Positions 21,944 to 64,000 of a stretch of 64,000 nt of DNA are shown here, piece after piece (positions within the stretch are counted from its first letter, which is position 1; the number at the start of each line of letters is the position of its first letter). This DNA comes from Asterias rubens (Eukaryota; Echinodermata; Asteroidea; Forcipulatida; Asteriidae). Under the pieces are notes generated by a model. It was not told the origin of the DNA. It saw only the letters and a program-made list of their open reading frames with translations, and made no database searches. The translations under genes and the position numbers were made by a program. Where the stretch lies: NCBI RefSeq assembly GCF_902459465.1, contig NC_047066.1, forward strand, positions 8,311,047 through 8,375,046. The letters run 5' to 3'.

Positions 21944-23365
21944 GAACCCAGTATTGTTAGTCTATTATGTAATGATCCTTCGATATCTTTTCATTTACTT
22001 TTTGAAAGTCTTCCATGGCAAGTGTGCACATTTTCAAAAAGGAATTCTTAAATAAGAAATAAATATATTTTTAGGGAGTAACACAATAATTTATTTCTTA
22101 GAATTCGTGCTGAAATAAATATTTCTATTATTTTAAGAACATCATTTTAAGCAGTGTGGACTGTCCCTCTCAATACAAAATAAAATTCCAGGCCCGACAG
22201 TGTCAGAGTTTGTCCTAACCACAAAATATATCAAACTCGTGTTTGGAATTACATGGAAGCCATGCTGCCATGTGCCCAATTTCATAAAGCCTGTAAGCAT
22301 AAAAACTTGCTATTAAAATAGACAAATCTTGCCCAACAGAAACTGGTTACCAGCCAAAATTACATCGATCCAACTACTGCCCCACTATTTTCTTTTCTTA
22401 ACAGCTTATGAGATTGGGCCAAGGTCTTGGCAATGGTCCGTTTTTTTTTTTGCCAATACCTTAGAAATAGTTGAAAAAACAGCTGAAGCATTAAAGTTGT
22501 TCTATAACAGTTTCTTTTAATGTGCCTTGCAAAACTGAAATAAGTAAATCATTGTGTATGAAATCGTTGAAGAAAACAAACATACAATGTTCATGATTGA
22601 TTGTATGGTGTATTAACTAAAAACCAATGATTTTTCATAATTTAGGCTGTTTTTTTTTAAAAACCTCTATTAAAGCTCCTATAATGTTTGTGGCACATTT
22701 GACTTTCCAGTTTGTTTCGTAACAAGAATTTGTGTTTTGAGAGTCTGTGTTAAAAGCAAAAAAAATTGCTTTTTTATGCGATATTATTATTACCAATTCC
22801 ACTATATGATAAGTAACCAATTTGTCTCCCGCTCCCAGTAGCAGGTTTTGGTGTAGCACACCATATCAATAGAGTCACTAAATTATGCAAAGTTGCGCAT
22901 GACTGATGTCCTTTCAAAATTGAAGGTAATACGTCATCTTCTATGATATCAATGGGCGGGGAACACTTCTCCTACAAATTATGATTAGTGATAGAATTAC
23001 TAGAGCATGATTGAGCACCAGTGAGAATAACACAATGGGAAAAGCTTACATTGCTTTACATGACACACTGTTTTTTTAATCAAGCACTTTGCGATCAACA
23101 AAACACATATTATTATTTGTAATATTCTAAAGTCTCCATTAGTGCATTTGTTTTCCTAACCATCTTGGGTGAGTGACAACTCTAATCGCTGGGTTTTAAT
23201 TTATGATATTTGATAATTTGTTAAAATTTTGCAATATTATTAAAATCAACAAAACTGCAACATGTGCTAAAAATGTAACATGTGACATAATTTAAAAAAA
23301 ATCCACAGATGCATTAAAAGGCACACACTTAAATATATATACTTTTTTGGATAAATAGCGGTGTA
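21944..23365. other. Intergenic, including the likely 3' flank of the CCDC92-like gene
   Basis: It contains a family C hairpin MITE at 22273-22420 (GCCCAATTTCATAAAGCCTG ... CAGCTTATGAGATTGGGC). The rest is AT-rich with no recognisable gene. The 3' UTR of the minus-strand gene should begin just left of 23366. Confidence 0.5.
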
Positions 23366-26300
23366 TCAGTCAGTTTTGGACTGTTCAATCTGTCGCAAGT
23401 CATTCTCAACTGAACATACTTTCTCCACGGCAAGGGTCTCCTTCGAGGAAATCTCAAACTCAGAGCTGGACCTGTGAAGGGTCCTCTTAGCAAACATCGG
23501 ATGTTTCTCTGGTCTGTGTCTCCCGTCCTCGAGGTGCGGAGCGATAGGTGGCAAGATGGGTGGAGCCGGTTTGGCGTTAATGTCTTGATCGCGGCCAGCT
23601 GCATTGGCGAGAAACGGTCGAAGGTCCATGATTTCCGTCCGTGAGCGTGCGATCGGTCGGTGGGGACTGGCCGAACCCGAGTGTCTCGTCGTGACAATGA
23701 ACTGTTTTGTCGCGGCGTCGGCCGTACACTCCAGTACGTCTGCGTTCTCAATACTCGCTGGGTGGACGGCGCGCAAGTGTCCCCTTAAGTTCTCCCCGGG
23801 TAGCAACCCGATGGAGCTGGATCGCACTTTATGTCGGCGGACATGATGCGGTTTATCTTTCGGTGGTACGGGACTTCCAATTCTTTCAGCCGGACTGGTA
23901 TCGTCCCTTGCCTGATGTCTTAGCTTCAGTTGATGTAACTGGGTTGTCATGTAAGCTAAACTGTTGGAGCGCTGCTCAAGCTCACTGGTCATCCCTGATA
24001 TTTTGCTCTGGTACTGTTTGATTTCATCCTGGTGTCGTCGATCCTGTATCTTAGCCTGCTGCTCAAGGATGATGATCTTGGAATCACGTTTCTGGACTTG
24101 CATCTCCGCCTCTAAATAGTCTTTGGTCTTTTCTCGCAGCTGAGCCTCCAAAAGTTTTTGCTGTTTCTCATAAAATTCTGTGGAATTAAAACAAAAACAT
24201 CTTAATTTCAGGGTGACTGTTTGGTAGACTTTTATCTTTATAAATTTATTAGTACAATGAAGGTGAATATAATAGCATTGACTTAAATGACATCCACCAA
24301 TCACTTCAAAAATATCTGGATAGTGTCCACATTGGCGGCTGTCAGCTATGGTGTTCAGTAGCATAAAACCTTACTTTGTAACGAGTAATGGGGAGAAGTT
24401 GATGGTGTAAAACATTGTGAGAAACGGCTCCCTCTGAATTAACGTAGTTTTTGAGAAAGAAGTAATTTTCCACGAATTTGATTTTGAGACCTCAGATTTA
24501 GATTTTGAGGTCCCCAAATCAAGCATCTGCAAGCACACAACTTTGTTTGACAAGGGTGTTTTTTCTTTCATTATTATCTCCCAACTCCAACTACCAATTG
24601 AGCTCAAATTTTCACAGGTTTGTTGATTTATGCATATGTTGAGATACATCAAGTGAGAAGACACACAGGTGCTAGTTCAGACAAAGCCGTATTTTATCCC
24701 CAAAAAGGGAACTGTCCGCCAGAAATCTCAAGTTTGTAATAAAATAAAATAAGTAAAAGCGAAATCTTTAATGAGTCGTATTTCTCTGTACGCCGAAATT
24801 TTTTAGTGCACATGAAGCCTTTATCAGCCCCCTTTCTATAAAACTCCAGGTTAAAATTCTCATGAAACCAAAAAACATAAAAATTTAGTTGAGAAGTGTT
24901 TACACAAAATCTATGTGAAGTCAGAAACATTCATCTGCTTGGATTGTTTGATAGAATTTTTTTTTTTTCCCAAAACACTTCATTTGAGCATTTGTTGCCC
25001 ACAGTTTGAAAGAAAGGTCATAAAAAATGTCCATGAGGTTTTAGTTCTTTGTCAATTAATGAACAATGGCTCAACAAGATGTATTTGTGCTGCATCCTGA
25101 CAGTAATGTTAATCTTATTGACTTCATTGTAATAACCCGTGATGTGGAAACCTGCGTTGTGATTGCCATGGCAACGTTTGACAGAGAGTTTATTGTTTAC
25201 TCAGCCTCCCTTGTAATATGAGGTTGTTGTATTGTCAAACTAATTAGTGACAGTCATTTACATTTGTCAGGGGACGGGTGAAATGTGGTCCAATAAACTG
25301 ATCATCCAAAAAGATGACGCATGCAATGACGCAACTTGGATGGTGCTTGACAACCTAAAACAACAGGCACTTGTCTCAATATGCATCATATGGAGCCAGC
25401 TCCAGGGCTCAATTTCAACCAGCCTGTAAGCACAAAAACTTGCTTAGCACAGAAAAATATTGCTTAGCAGAAACTGCTTACCAGCCAAAAGTCCATAAAG
25501 GTTGTTGTTGTGATTGTTGCCACTCCCATATTTTTGTTGCTTAGCATACAAATTTGCTAAGCAGTATTTTTATATTAACAGGGACAGCTTTATGAAAATA
25601 GGCCCAATCCTGGAATTTCATCTGAGGGCCATTGCCATTTTTATATTGCAAAAGGCACTTAGATAATCTACTAGGGTTTGGGGGGGGGCTTCTGAAGGGG
25701 CATAAAGGCATGTAATTCCAGGCCTGCTGAACATTTTCTTGCTTGCGCATCTTGAGGTGGAAAATTAATTATTCATAGCTGCAACACAGAGATGTGTGTG
25801 TGGCTGGCTGGAAGGGGGGGGGGGGGCATTAAGCACGATGCTGGGTGTACTCACTTTTTAAGGGGTTGGGGTGAATAAATGAAGACCAAGAAGATGAGAG
25901 ATGAAAAATCATCTAGTGATTTTGTATTTTGTTAATTTTGAGGATTGCATTTATTCAAATTTTGCAAATTATTTAGCAGTACACACAACTTTCAACAGGC
26001 AAAAATTAAATTGTGATTTTGACAGGTACCAAAAGATGTTGAGACACAGCTTGAGATTTCTGATCTCGAAATCAGGAGTGTTGGGTTTGAATCCCACTCA
26101 TGTGGCCTGTGGAATTAATTTCCCTCAGGACGTAGTCTTGGATCCAAGACCATGTTGCACACAAATATGACATTAAGGTTAACATGCAAGTACCCTGCAC
26201 ACTGTACAAACTGGCAGTGAATAAACATAGAGGGCGCTGTGTACTTTTGTGACCCAGGGACATTTTGTAAAGATGGGTCTTAACTTTTTCTCACTTTTGT

Positions 26301-27127
26301 TCACAAACACCATGGTCTTGAAACCAATACTACTCAGGACGCAGAAAACAATAGACTATACCTAGGATGACAACAGAGTACAGACCCCTAAATAAATGTT
26401 ATCTAAATAAATGTTATCTGATATATTATTACAAATTATGCACAAAATTATGCAGAACACAATGTGTGCATTTTTTACAAAGCCATTTGCATGTTTGATT
26501 TAGAAATTGTCTGGTACAATGATATGCTTGATCACAAGTTAAATTTGAATTTCTCAGACTATTGAGACAGTTGCTTTGTCATTTATGATTAGGAGCAAGC
26601 TTTCACATAGTTAACATAAGGACACAATTCTGAATGGATGCGTATGACACAAAGGTACCTGGGTTTGCTCATCCAGAGGTTGCTCTATGCAAAACCTTGC
26701 CCCGAACCTTTCGAAATAGCAATGGTCTAAGGAATACAAATTTAAGTAGTACATTGTGACTAAGCAAGTAATTCTACCTGACATTATTCAAATCCTTGTA
26801 ACTTGTAAATGACTTATTGAGTTGGGGGTTGCGAGGAGTTATCAGAACTCCCCCTACCCCATCCAATCCCCCCCCCCCCAAAAAAAAAAAAAAGAATATT
26901 CATACTACTGACCTTCATCAGGTGAGCCACTCTTCATGGCAAGTTCAAAGGTCAACTCTGCGCATTTCTTCTGCAGTTTCTGCAGCTCCTGGTGCAGTCC
27001 CTGCAGCGTCTTGGCGTGCTCCTGTTGCATAAACAGGACCGAGCTCTCCGCATTGCGCAGCTGCACGGTGAGAGGTGCGGCCATCTTGGAAAAGTGTTTT
27101 TTTTCCGTCACTCTCGCTGGCTCATAT
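23366..27127 (-). CDS. CCDC92: CCDC92-like coiled-coil protein (two exons seen)
   Basis: On the minus strand, exon 26913-27127 carries the likely start ATG at 27082-27084 (MAAPLTVQLRNAESSVLFMQ). It splices in phase 1 to 23366-24177, giving 327 residues against about 330 for vertebrate CCDC92. The first 60 residues (LFMQQEHAKTLQGLHQEL, KLQKKCAELTFELAMKS) match the conserved CCDC92 N-terminal coiled coil. Exon 2 continues the heptads (KLLEAQLREKTKDYLEAEMQ, QAKIQDRRHQDEIKQYQSKI) to about residue 150. A basic, serine- and proline-rich tail ends LRQIEQSKTD. Family members are described as centrosome/cilium-associated interaction proteins; no enzyme motif is present. An acceptor (TTTTTTGCCAACAG) precedes 27127, so at least one 5' UTR exon lies upstream. 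A short upstream frame (MSQRE) precedes the chosen ATG. Confidence 0.85.
24358..24662 (+). mobile_element. Truncated family A MITE in the CCDC92-like intron
   Basis: It starts inside the element (TAGCATAAAACCTTAC) and runs to ACATCAAGTGAGAAGAC. Both TTAA ends are missing. Confidence 0.65.
25404..25735. repeat. Family C hairpin MITE followed by a 'ggcctg' repeat unit
   Basis: GGGCTCAATTTCAACCAGCC and ACAGCTTTATGAAAATAGGC form the ends of the MITE. Then comes a 'cctggaatttcatctgagggcc...attccaggcctgc' unit like those at 5475, 27760 and 62950. Confidence 0.55.
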
Positions 27128-29099
27128 CTGTTGGCAAAAAACACAGAGGGCACTTATTATTTTTCTATAAAGTCAAACAAAAAATTTGATGCTATTTCCA
27201 AAACATAAAACAATAAACATGAAGCGTTAAAGGGGCACGGACGTCATGATTGTAACAGGCGTGTGGCTGTACTTGTAATTATGAACTCTGACCCAGTTAC
27301 TGCATGATGCGTGCTGGCCGCCACAGCACAAAGGGAGGCGCCTGGATGTGATTTCTCTACAAAAATGGTAAGGTGGCTCACTTGAATTTGATAATGGTAG
27401 GCTTAGGGACATCCCTACTAATATCATACATGTATATCCACAATTTTTTTACAGAATTCACATCCAAACAATTCACAGTGTTATTCTATTGTGATGAGAT
27501 GACCAGCGCGTACATGTGCAGTAGCTGGGCTAGAGTCAAGTATATGTATCGTGTAAAGCCAAAGGCCTGAAAATGGTCTAGTTGCAATAATCGCCATCAG
27601 GAGAATGGAGGGTTACAAGTATCGCAACTAGAAATGGTCACGATGACAGTGGGACTTTAACTGGAGATTTAGGTGTTCTTCCTTTATGCTGACAAATACA
27701 AGGCCTCTTCAAAAACAAAACTAAAAAGTGCTCAAGGCTATGTCTACCAACAACTTCAGGCCTCAAATTTTATCTTTTAGAGCGCAAGGCCATTTTCATT
27801 TTGTGGGTAATAATGAAGAGTCACCGAGGCAAAAACCCAAGGAAAAAAAAACAGAGCAATAACAGAGGGCTGAGGCCATGGCCTCCGTTTTAATCCAGGC
27901 TTGTCTAACTGTCTCATAAATGTTTTGATTAAAAACAAATTACCTTGAATTTATGGCAGTGACAAATAACCCCCTTCATCGAAAAATAATTTTTAATAAA
28001 GGTAAATTATGAAGGCAATCACACCAAAAAATCATAGCAATTTGACAAAGAAAAACATTTTCGAGCAAGAGAAGCTGAAACCAGCATTTTACATAATATT
28101 GCTATTGAGACCCTCAAAAAAAAAGCAGCTTCCATGTATACAGTATAATATTACGTGGTTAGGAAAATTGTTTTTTTAACATTAAAATTTAGTTCTCGGA
28201 AATTGGAATGTAAGCCAAAATCATTTGTTTAGTTTAGATTAAAAATAATTGTCAAGGCAAGCATGTCAAAAAATATTTACCACTACAAAACTTTACAATT
28301 CAACAATATTCGAAAAATTTGTTTATCATTTATGTGATGACAATACTATACTAGTAAAATATTGAAAACAATGACACCACCACTGAAACAATTTTCAAAT
28401 TTAAAACAATATAGCTAGCTACCGCCTTTCCTTTCCATGGTAGACATAATTTTATGAGACGAATCATGCAGGCAGATTGGAATTGGATTGGATGGTTGAA
28501 TTGAAATTATTATGAAAATTTATCAACACAAACAAATCATGTTTTTAATAAATATCTTTACAAAAAAACATTGCACACAAATGAAATATTAAATAAATCA
28601 ACAAACCGGTATCATCTTGATTTGGGTGAATTCGTGATTAATTTCCCATTCCAAATTACAGTATGATCCTTGAAATGGCTGGCACATTCACATCGTAGCA
28701 GACATTAATACAATAATGCCCCCTGTCCTCCAGTATATGTAGTTATGTAGCAAAAATGTATTTATAATGTAACAACTGGTACTCTGCCAATAATGTATTG
28801 AGGTAAAGTGTGAGCATGGAACCAGTGCTCATCTCCAACACAACAACACGTCTGAGTAAATAAAGGCTGCTAGTCTTTCTTCGTGCACATTTTCCTGTGG
28901 CATGTTGGGCAGGGACGAAAAAACGTAAGTTCTTGGTGATTTTGATGTATAAAGCATTATTTCTTAATTTTGAATTTCTATTTTTTTGAGGGAAAGGGGA
29001 AAAGGATAGTGTAACGTTCTTTAGCTAAACAGCATTACTGTTTGCTTTCCTCGCTGCATGGAATCTTGAAAAGAGACTAGTGCTTGAAAAGTCACGTGA
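27128..29099. other. Intergenic/5' region of the CCDC92-like gene
   Basis: No exon could be placed with confidence. A 'ggcctcaaattttatcttttag...ggccatggcctcc' repeat lies at 27760-27900. The rest is AT-rich and unique-looking. A 5' UTR exon of the minus-strand gene should be somewhere here. Confidence 0.4.
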
Positions 29100-29260
29100 C
29101 ACAATAGTCTGGCTTCAGATGAAGCGTGTATATTTTGTTCATTGTGTTCCGCAGCTAGCATCGCATTTAAAGTAATGCGCAAGTAGGCGGCGGAAATCAG
29201 ACGTAAGTTATCAAACGTGGGGAAGCTGCACGCACAACCACAGAACAGGTAAATCCAAGT
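29100..29260 (+). promoter_or_regulatory. Candidate first non-coding exon/promoter zone of PRPF8
   Basis: Locally GC-richer sequence (GCGCAAGTAGGCGGCGGAAA) ends at a strong donor, CAGAC|GTAAGT (GT at 29203-29204). The first PRPF8 coding exon is preceded by a pyrimidine-rich tract and TTATTAG (acceptor ending about 31201), 20 bases before the ATG. A spliced 5' UTR exon is therefore expected, and this is the best-looking donor. The assignment is inference; the zone could also serve the divergent CCDC92-like gene. Confidence 0.3.
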
Positions 29261-30520
29261 TTTTAAAGGATTTTTTCTTCAAAATACAAATGGCATTTTC
29301 AAAAATGTTATGATAACCTGCATTGATAATTAATCATGTTTTACATATGAGGTATTTTTTGCATGTTTAAAAACAATGAACGTACTTAATGTTCTGACGT
29401 TCCCTCTTCGTTTTATCACAAGACGACAAAAATGTTCAAACTTTTCAACAAAAGTGTATGGACAAGTCGTGTATTTCCGACAGTGAAGGTTGCATGGCAG
29501 TTGGCCTTGCTTTTTCTGCAGTTGCAGCCTAAATTCAGAATACCTTGCAACTCAAAAAAGATAATGGAGAAGCAAGCAGGGGCGGGAGGCGGGAGGGGTA
29601 CTAGTGGCCTGGGGTTGGGGATGTACTGACTATAGCGACTTGGCAATGATGCAAGGGCGTTCCCTGGGGCGAGGGGGTATATCATGGTGGGTGGGTTTAC
29701 TTTACTCCTAGAACTATTTCTGTTTCGTCCGGCTATCGTCTCCCTTAACCTCATAGACGAACATCTCTCACGCGCTTAACGACCCATGGTTAAATGAATT
29801 TTGGAATCAGAAATCTCCCTATTTTTTTTTTTTAATCTTGTCAAAATTAGGCTCTATATGTCCTTTGATATATCAATGTGCGCGGTGGCGACCAGAGAAT
29901 CCACCCCGCAATCTCAAAAATTGTTAAAAATGATAAATTCTTACCGTAATTTTCGGATTCCCTATCTACTGTACGTGTTTATATTCCTCTGCCAACAATA
30001 ATTGAAAATTACCCGACCTCATTTTGCGAGAGTGCGTCACGAGAGGACCGGTACGATCCGTGATTTGTGTACAAAACATACACGGAACCATGAAGCTCGT
30101 ACAGGGTACCAGTATGTACACTTTTTGCACACAGCCGCGGCATTTCCATTGTTGTACCATAGAGCAATGATCAAGTTTTTCTTGTTGTTGGTAATAAAGT
30201 AAATAAAAGAAAATCTTCTAATAATAGATCTGTATAATGTTTTAATTATTTAATGTTTTAATTGTTTTTTTTTAACCTTTTATTTTGAATAAATTGAAGA
30301 CAACTGCTAGCTGGCTGCACATAGAGTCGTACTCATATAGTTTGTTTTTTACACATAGTCTCGAGATAGTCACTAACAGATGTTTCTGCAGGTATGGCTT
30401 CACTGGAACACCACACTTCTATCAAATATTATTGATAAATAGAAATGATCAATAACTATAGAATCGCAGGAATTATACAGGAGAGTATGTGTAAACATGA
30501 CAGTAACGGAGATCGGCGGC
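29261..30520. other. Intergenic or intron 0 of PRPF8, nothing recognised
   Basis: Open frames here (for example 29416-29754 on the minus strand) lack recognisable domains. Confidence 0.35.
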
Positions 30521-30525
30521 TCAAC

Positions 30526-30612
30526 CGTCGACTTGTCTTGGCCATCCGTCGAGTTGTCTCAAAGTCGAGTTGTCTGAACCGTCGAGTTGTCCGAGCGGAC
30601 GAGTTGTCTGAC
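30526..30612 (+). repeat. Short direct repeats of GTCGAGTTGTCT
   Basis: Five units (GTCGACTTGTCT, GTCGAGTTGTCT, GTCGAGTTGTCT, GTCGAGTTGTCC, GACGAGTTGTCT) spaced about 16-21 bp apart, with different sequence between them. This is unlike a simple microsatellite. Confidence 0.6.
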
Positions 30613-30669
30613 ATTCTTTTCAAAAAGAGTGAACAAATTTCAATAAGATGGCTAGTTGCGATAATGTAA

Positions 30670-31098
30670 CCCTCCTTCACGAGGGCGAAGCCGGAGGGTC
30701 ATGAGGTATTCTTGAACGAAAAACGGGAATTTGGTCCAACACATACAATTTCGACAGCTAGTCAATAGATTTGCTCCATTCAAAACACCATTGACAAAAT
30801 AGTTTGAAGAAAAAGGACAAAAACCAGATCCCGGAGCGAATTTCCAGGTTCATATTTTGAGCCTGTCGCATCTCACGTTTTTTGCAAATGCTTTATTTTT
30901 CTGTCACCAAGCACTGAGCCTATTGGATTGACGAACTGCCAAGCCGCGGCCGAGTTGGACGGAACCATTCTGTGAAAGGGGTGTTACAAGGCAGTGCGTG
31001 CGCGTTATATGGGTGAACGGCGGGCATTGTAAACGGACAGCGCATATGACTGCCACACCTTGTAACCCTCCGGCTTTGCCGTCGGGAGGAGGGAGGAG
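30670..31098. mobile_element. Inverted-repeat element just upstream of PRPF8
   Basis: GGCGAAGCCGGAGGGTCATG near the left end pairs with TTGTAACCCTCCGGCTTTGC at the right end. The outer bases (CCTCCTTCACGA / CCGTCGGGAGG) pair imperfectly. The element, about 430 bp, ends about 120 bp before the PRPF8 start codon. No transposase frame. Confidence 0.6.
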
Positions 31099-31220
31099 TT
31101 TTAAGGATGTTTGTCTGTAAAAAAAGAGAGATAAACGCTTATGATTCAATCAGAGTAAATACTTCTATTTTTGGATGTATTTATTTGTTTGTACTTATTA
31201 GCTAACTGCCAGACTCAGAG

Positions 31221-63753
<32,533 letters not shown>

Positions 63754-63908
63754 GTACGGCTCAGGCTGGAACTTTCTGATATTTTATTTAATTTTGTTAA
63801 TTTTTAATGTCAAAATCTTGTTTAACCCTCCCACTGTTTGACCATTTAATATCAACCTCTGAATAGTAGATGTACTCTTCCAGCCTGCGATGTGATATCA
63901 ATTCCCAG

Positions 63909-64000
63909 TTAAAGGAGCTGGGTACTTTTTGTAACACAAAACACAAATGTCCACAGATTTACATTAAACTTACACAGTTTGAAGATAATGATAGTAGAAA
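63909..64000. mobile_element. Fold-back MITE family B, cut by the window end
   Basis: TTAAAGGAGCTGGGTACTTT, TGTCCACAGATTTACATTAA and TTGAAGATAATGATAGTAGA match the left arm of the copy at 40840. Confidence 0.75.

Noticed and set aside
23329..23846. Additional open frames on both strands over the CCDC92-like second exon
   Set aside because: Alternative frames of the real coding exon; only the 332-codon minus frame shows coiled-coil heptads and splices in phase to the CCDC92 N-terminus.

Overview
This is a eukaryotic (metazoan) genomic window. Genes are split by many GT-AG introns, the DNA is AT-rich, and intergenic and intronic space is packed with short fold-back and TTAA-flanked elements, tRNA-derived SINE pieces and decayed retroelement tails. 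The repeat style and the protein sequences suggest a marine invertebrate deuterostome, most likely an echinoderm (possibly a sea star). That assignment is inference; no database was searched. LAYOUT. 1-4346: repeats only. 4347-9597 (+): a five-exon gene for a secreted fibrinogen-related-domain (ficolin/tenascin-C-terminus-like) protein of 326 residues, followed by a duplicated 3' flank and a copied fragment of its last exon (to about 10129). 10130-23365: gene-poor, with many MITEs, a segmental duplication, a GATC-rich DNA transposon and a 115-bp tandem repeat containing a perfect palindrome. 23366-27127 (-): CCDC92-like coiled-coil protein. 27128-31220: a divergent intergenic interval that may hold promoters for CCDC92 (leftward) and PRPF8 (rightward). 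31221 to the end (+): 36 consecutive coding exons of PRPF8, the core U5 snRNP/spliceosome protein. About 2000 codons are present, and the C-terminal JAB/MPN domain lies beyond the window. MAIN DISCOVERY. Eight near-identical units of about 148 bp lie in eight different PRPF8 introns, all in the sense orientation, and were not seen elsewhere in the window. They are not protein-coding: each folds as a complete box H/ACA snoRNA (hairpin, ANANNA hinge, hairpin, ACA three bases from the end). Both pseudouridylation pockets can be paired to 18S rRNA at two uridines 25 nt apart in the conserved segments GACGAUCAGAUACC and CCAUAAACGAUGC. From memory this spacing equals that of the human 18S pseudouridines 1056 and 1081. 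A spliceosome gene therefore appears to carry an amplified set of ribosomal-RNA modification guides. Guide bases are unchanged in all copies, while loops, stems and flanks vary. OTHER STRUCTURE. Three PRPF8 exon edges have been locally duplicated into the adjacent introns: the exon 17 acceptor, the exon 26 donor and the exon 35 acceptor. Two of these create decoy acceptors leading to in-frame stops. Several transposons are nested in each other with readable target-site duplications.
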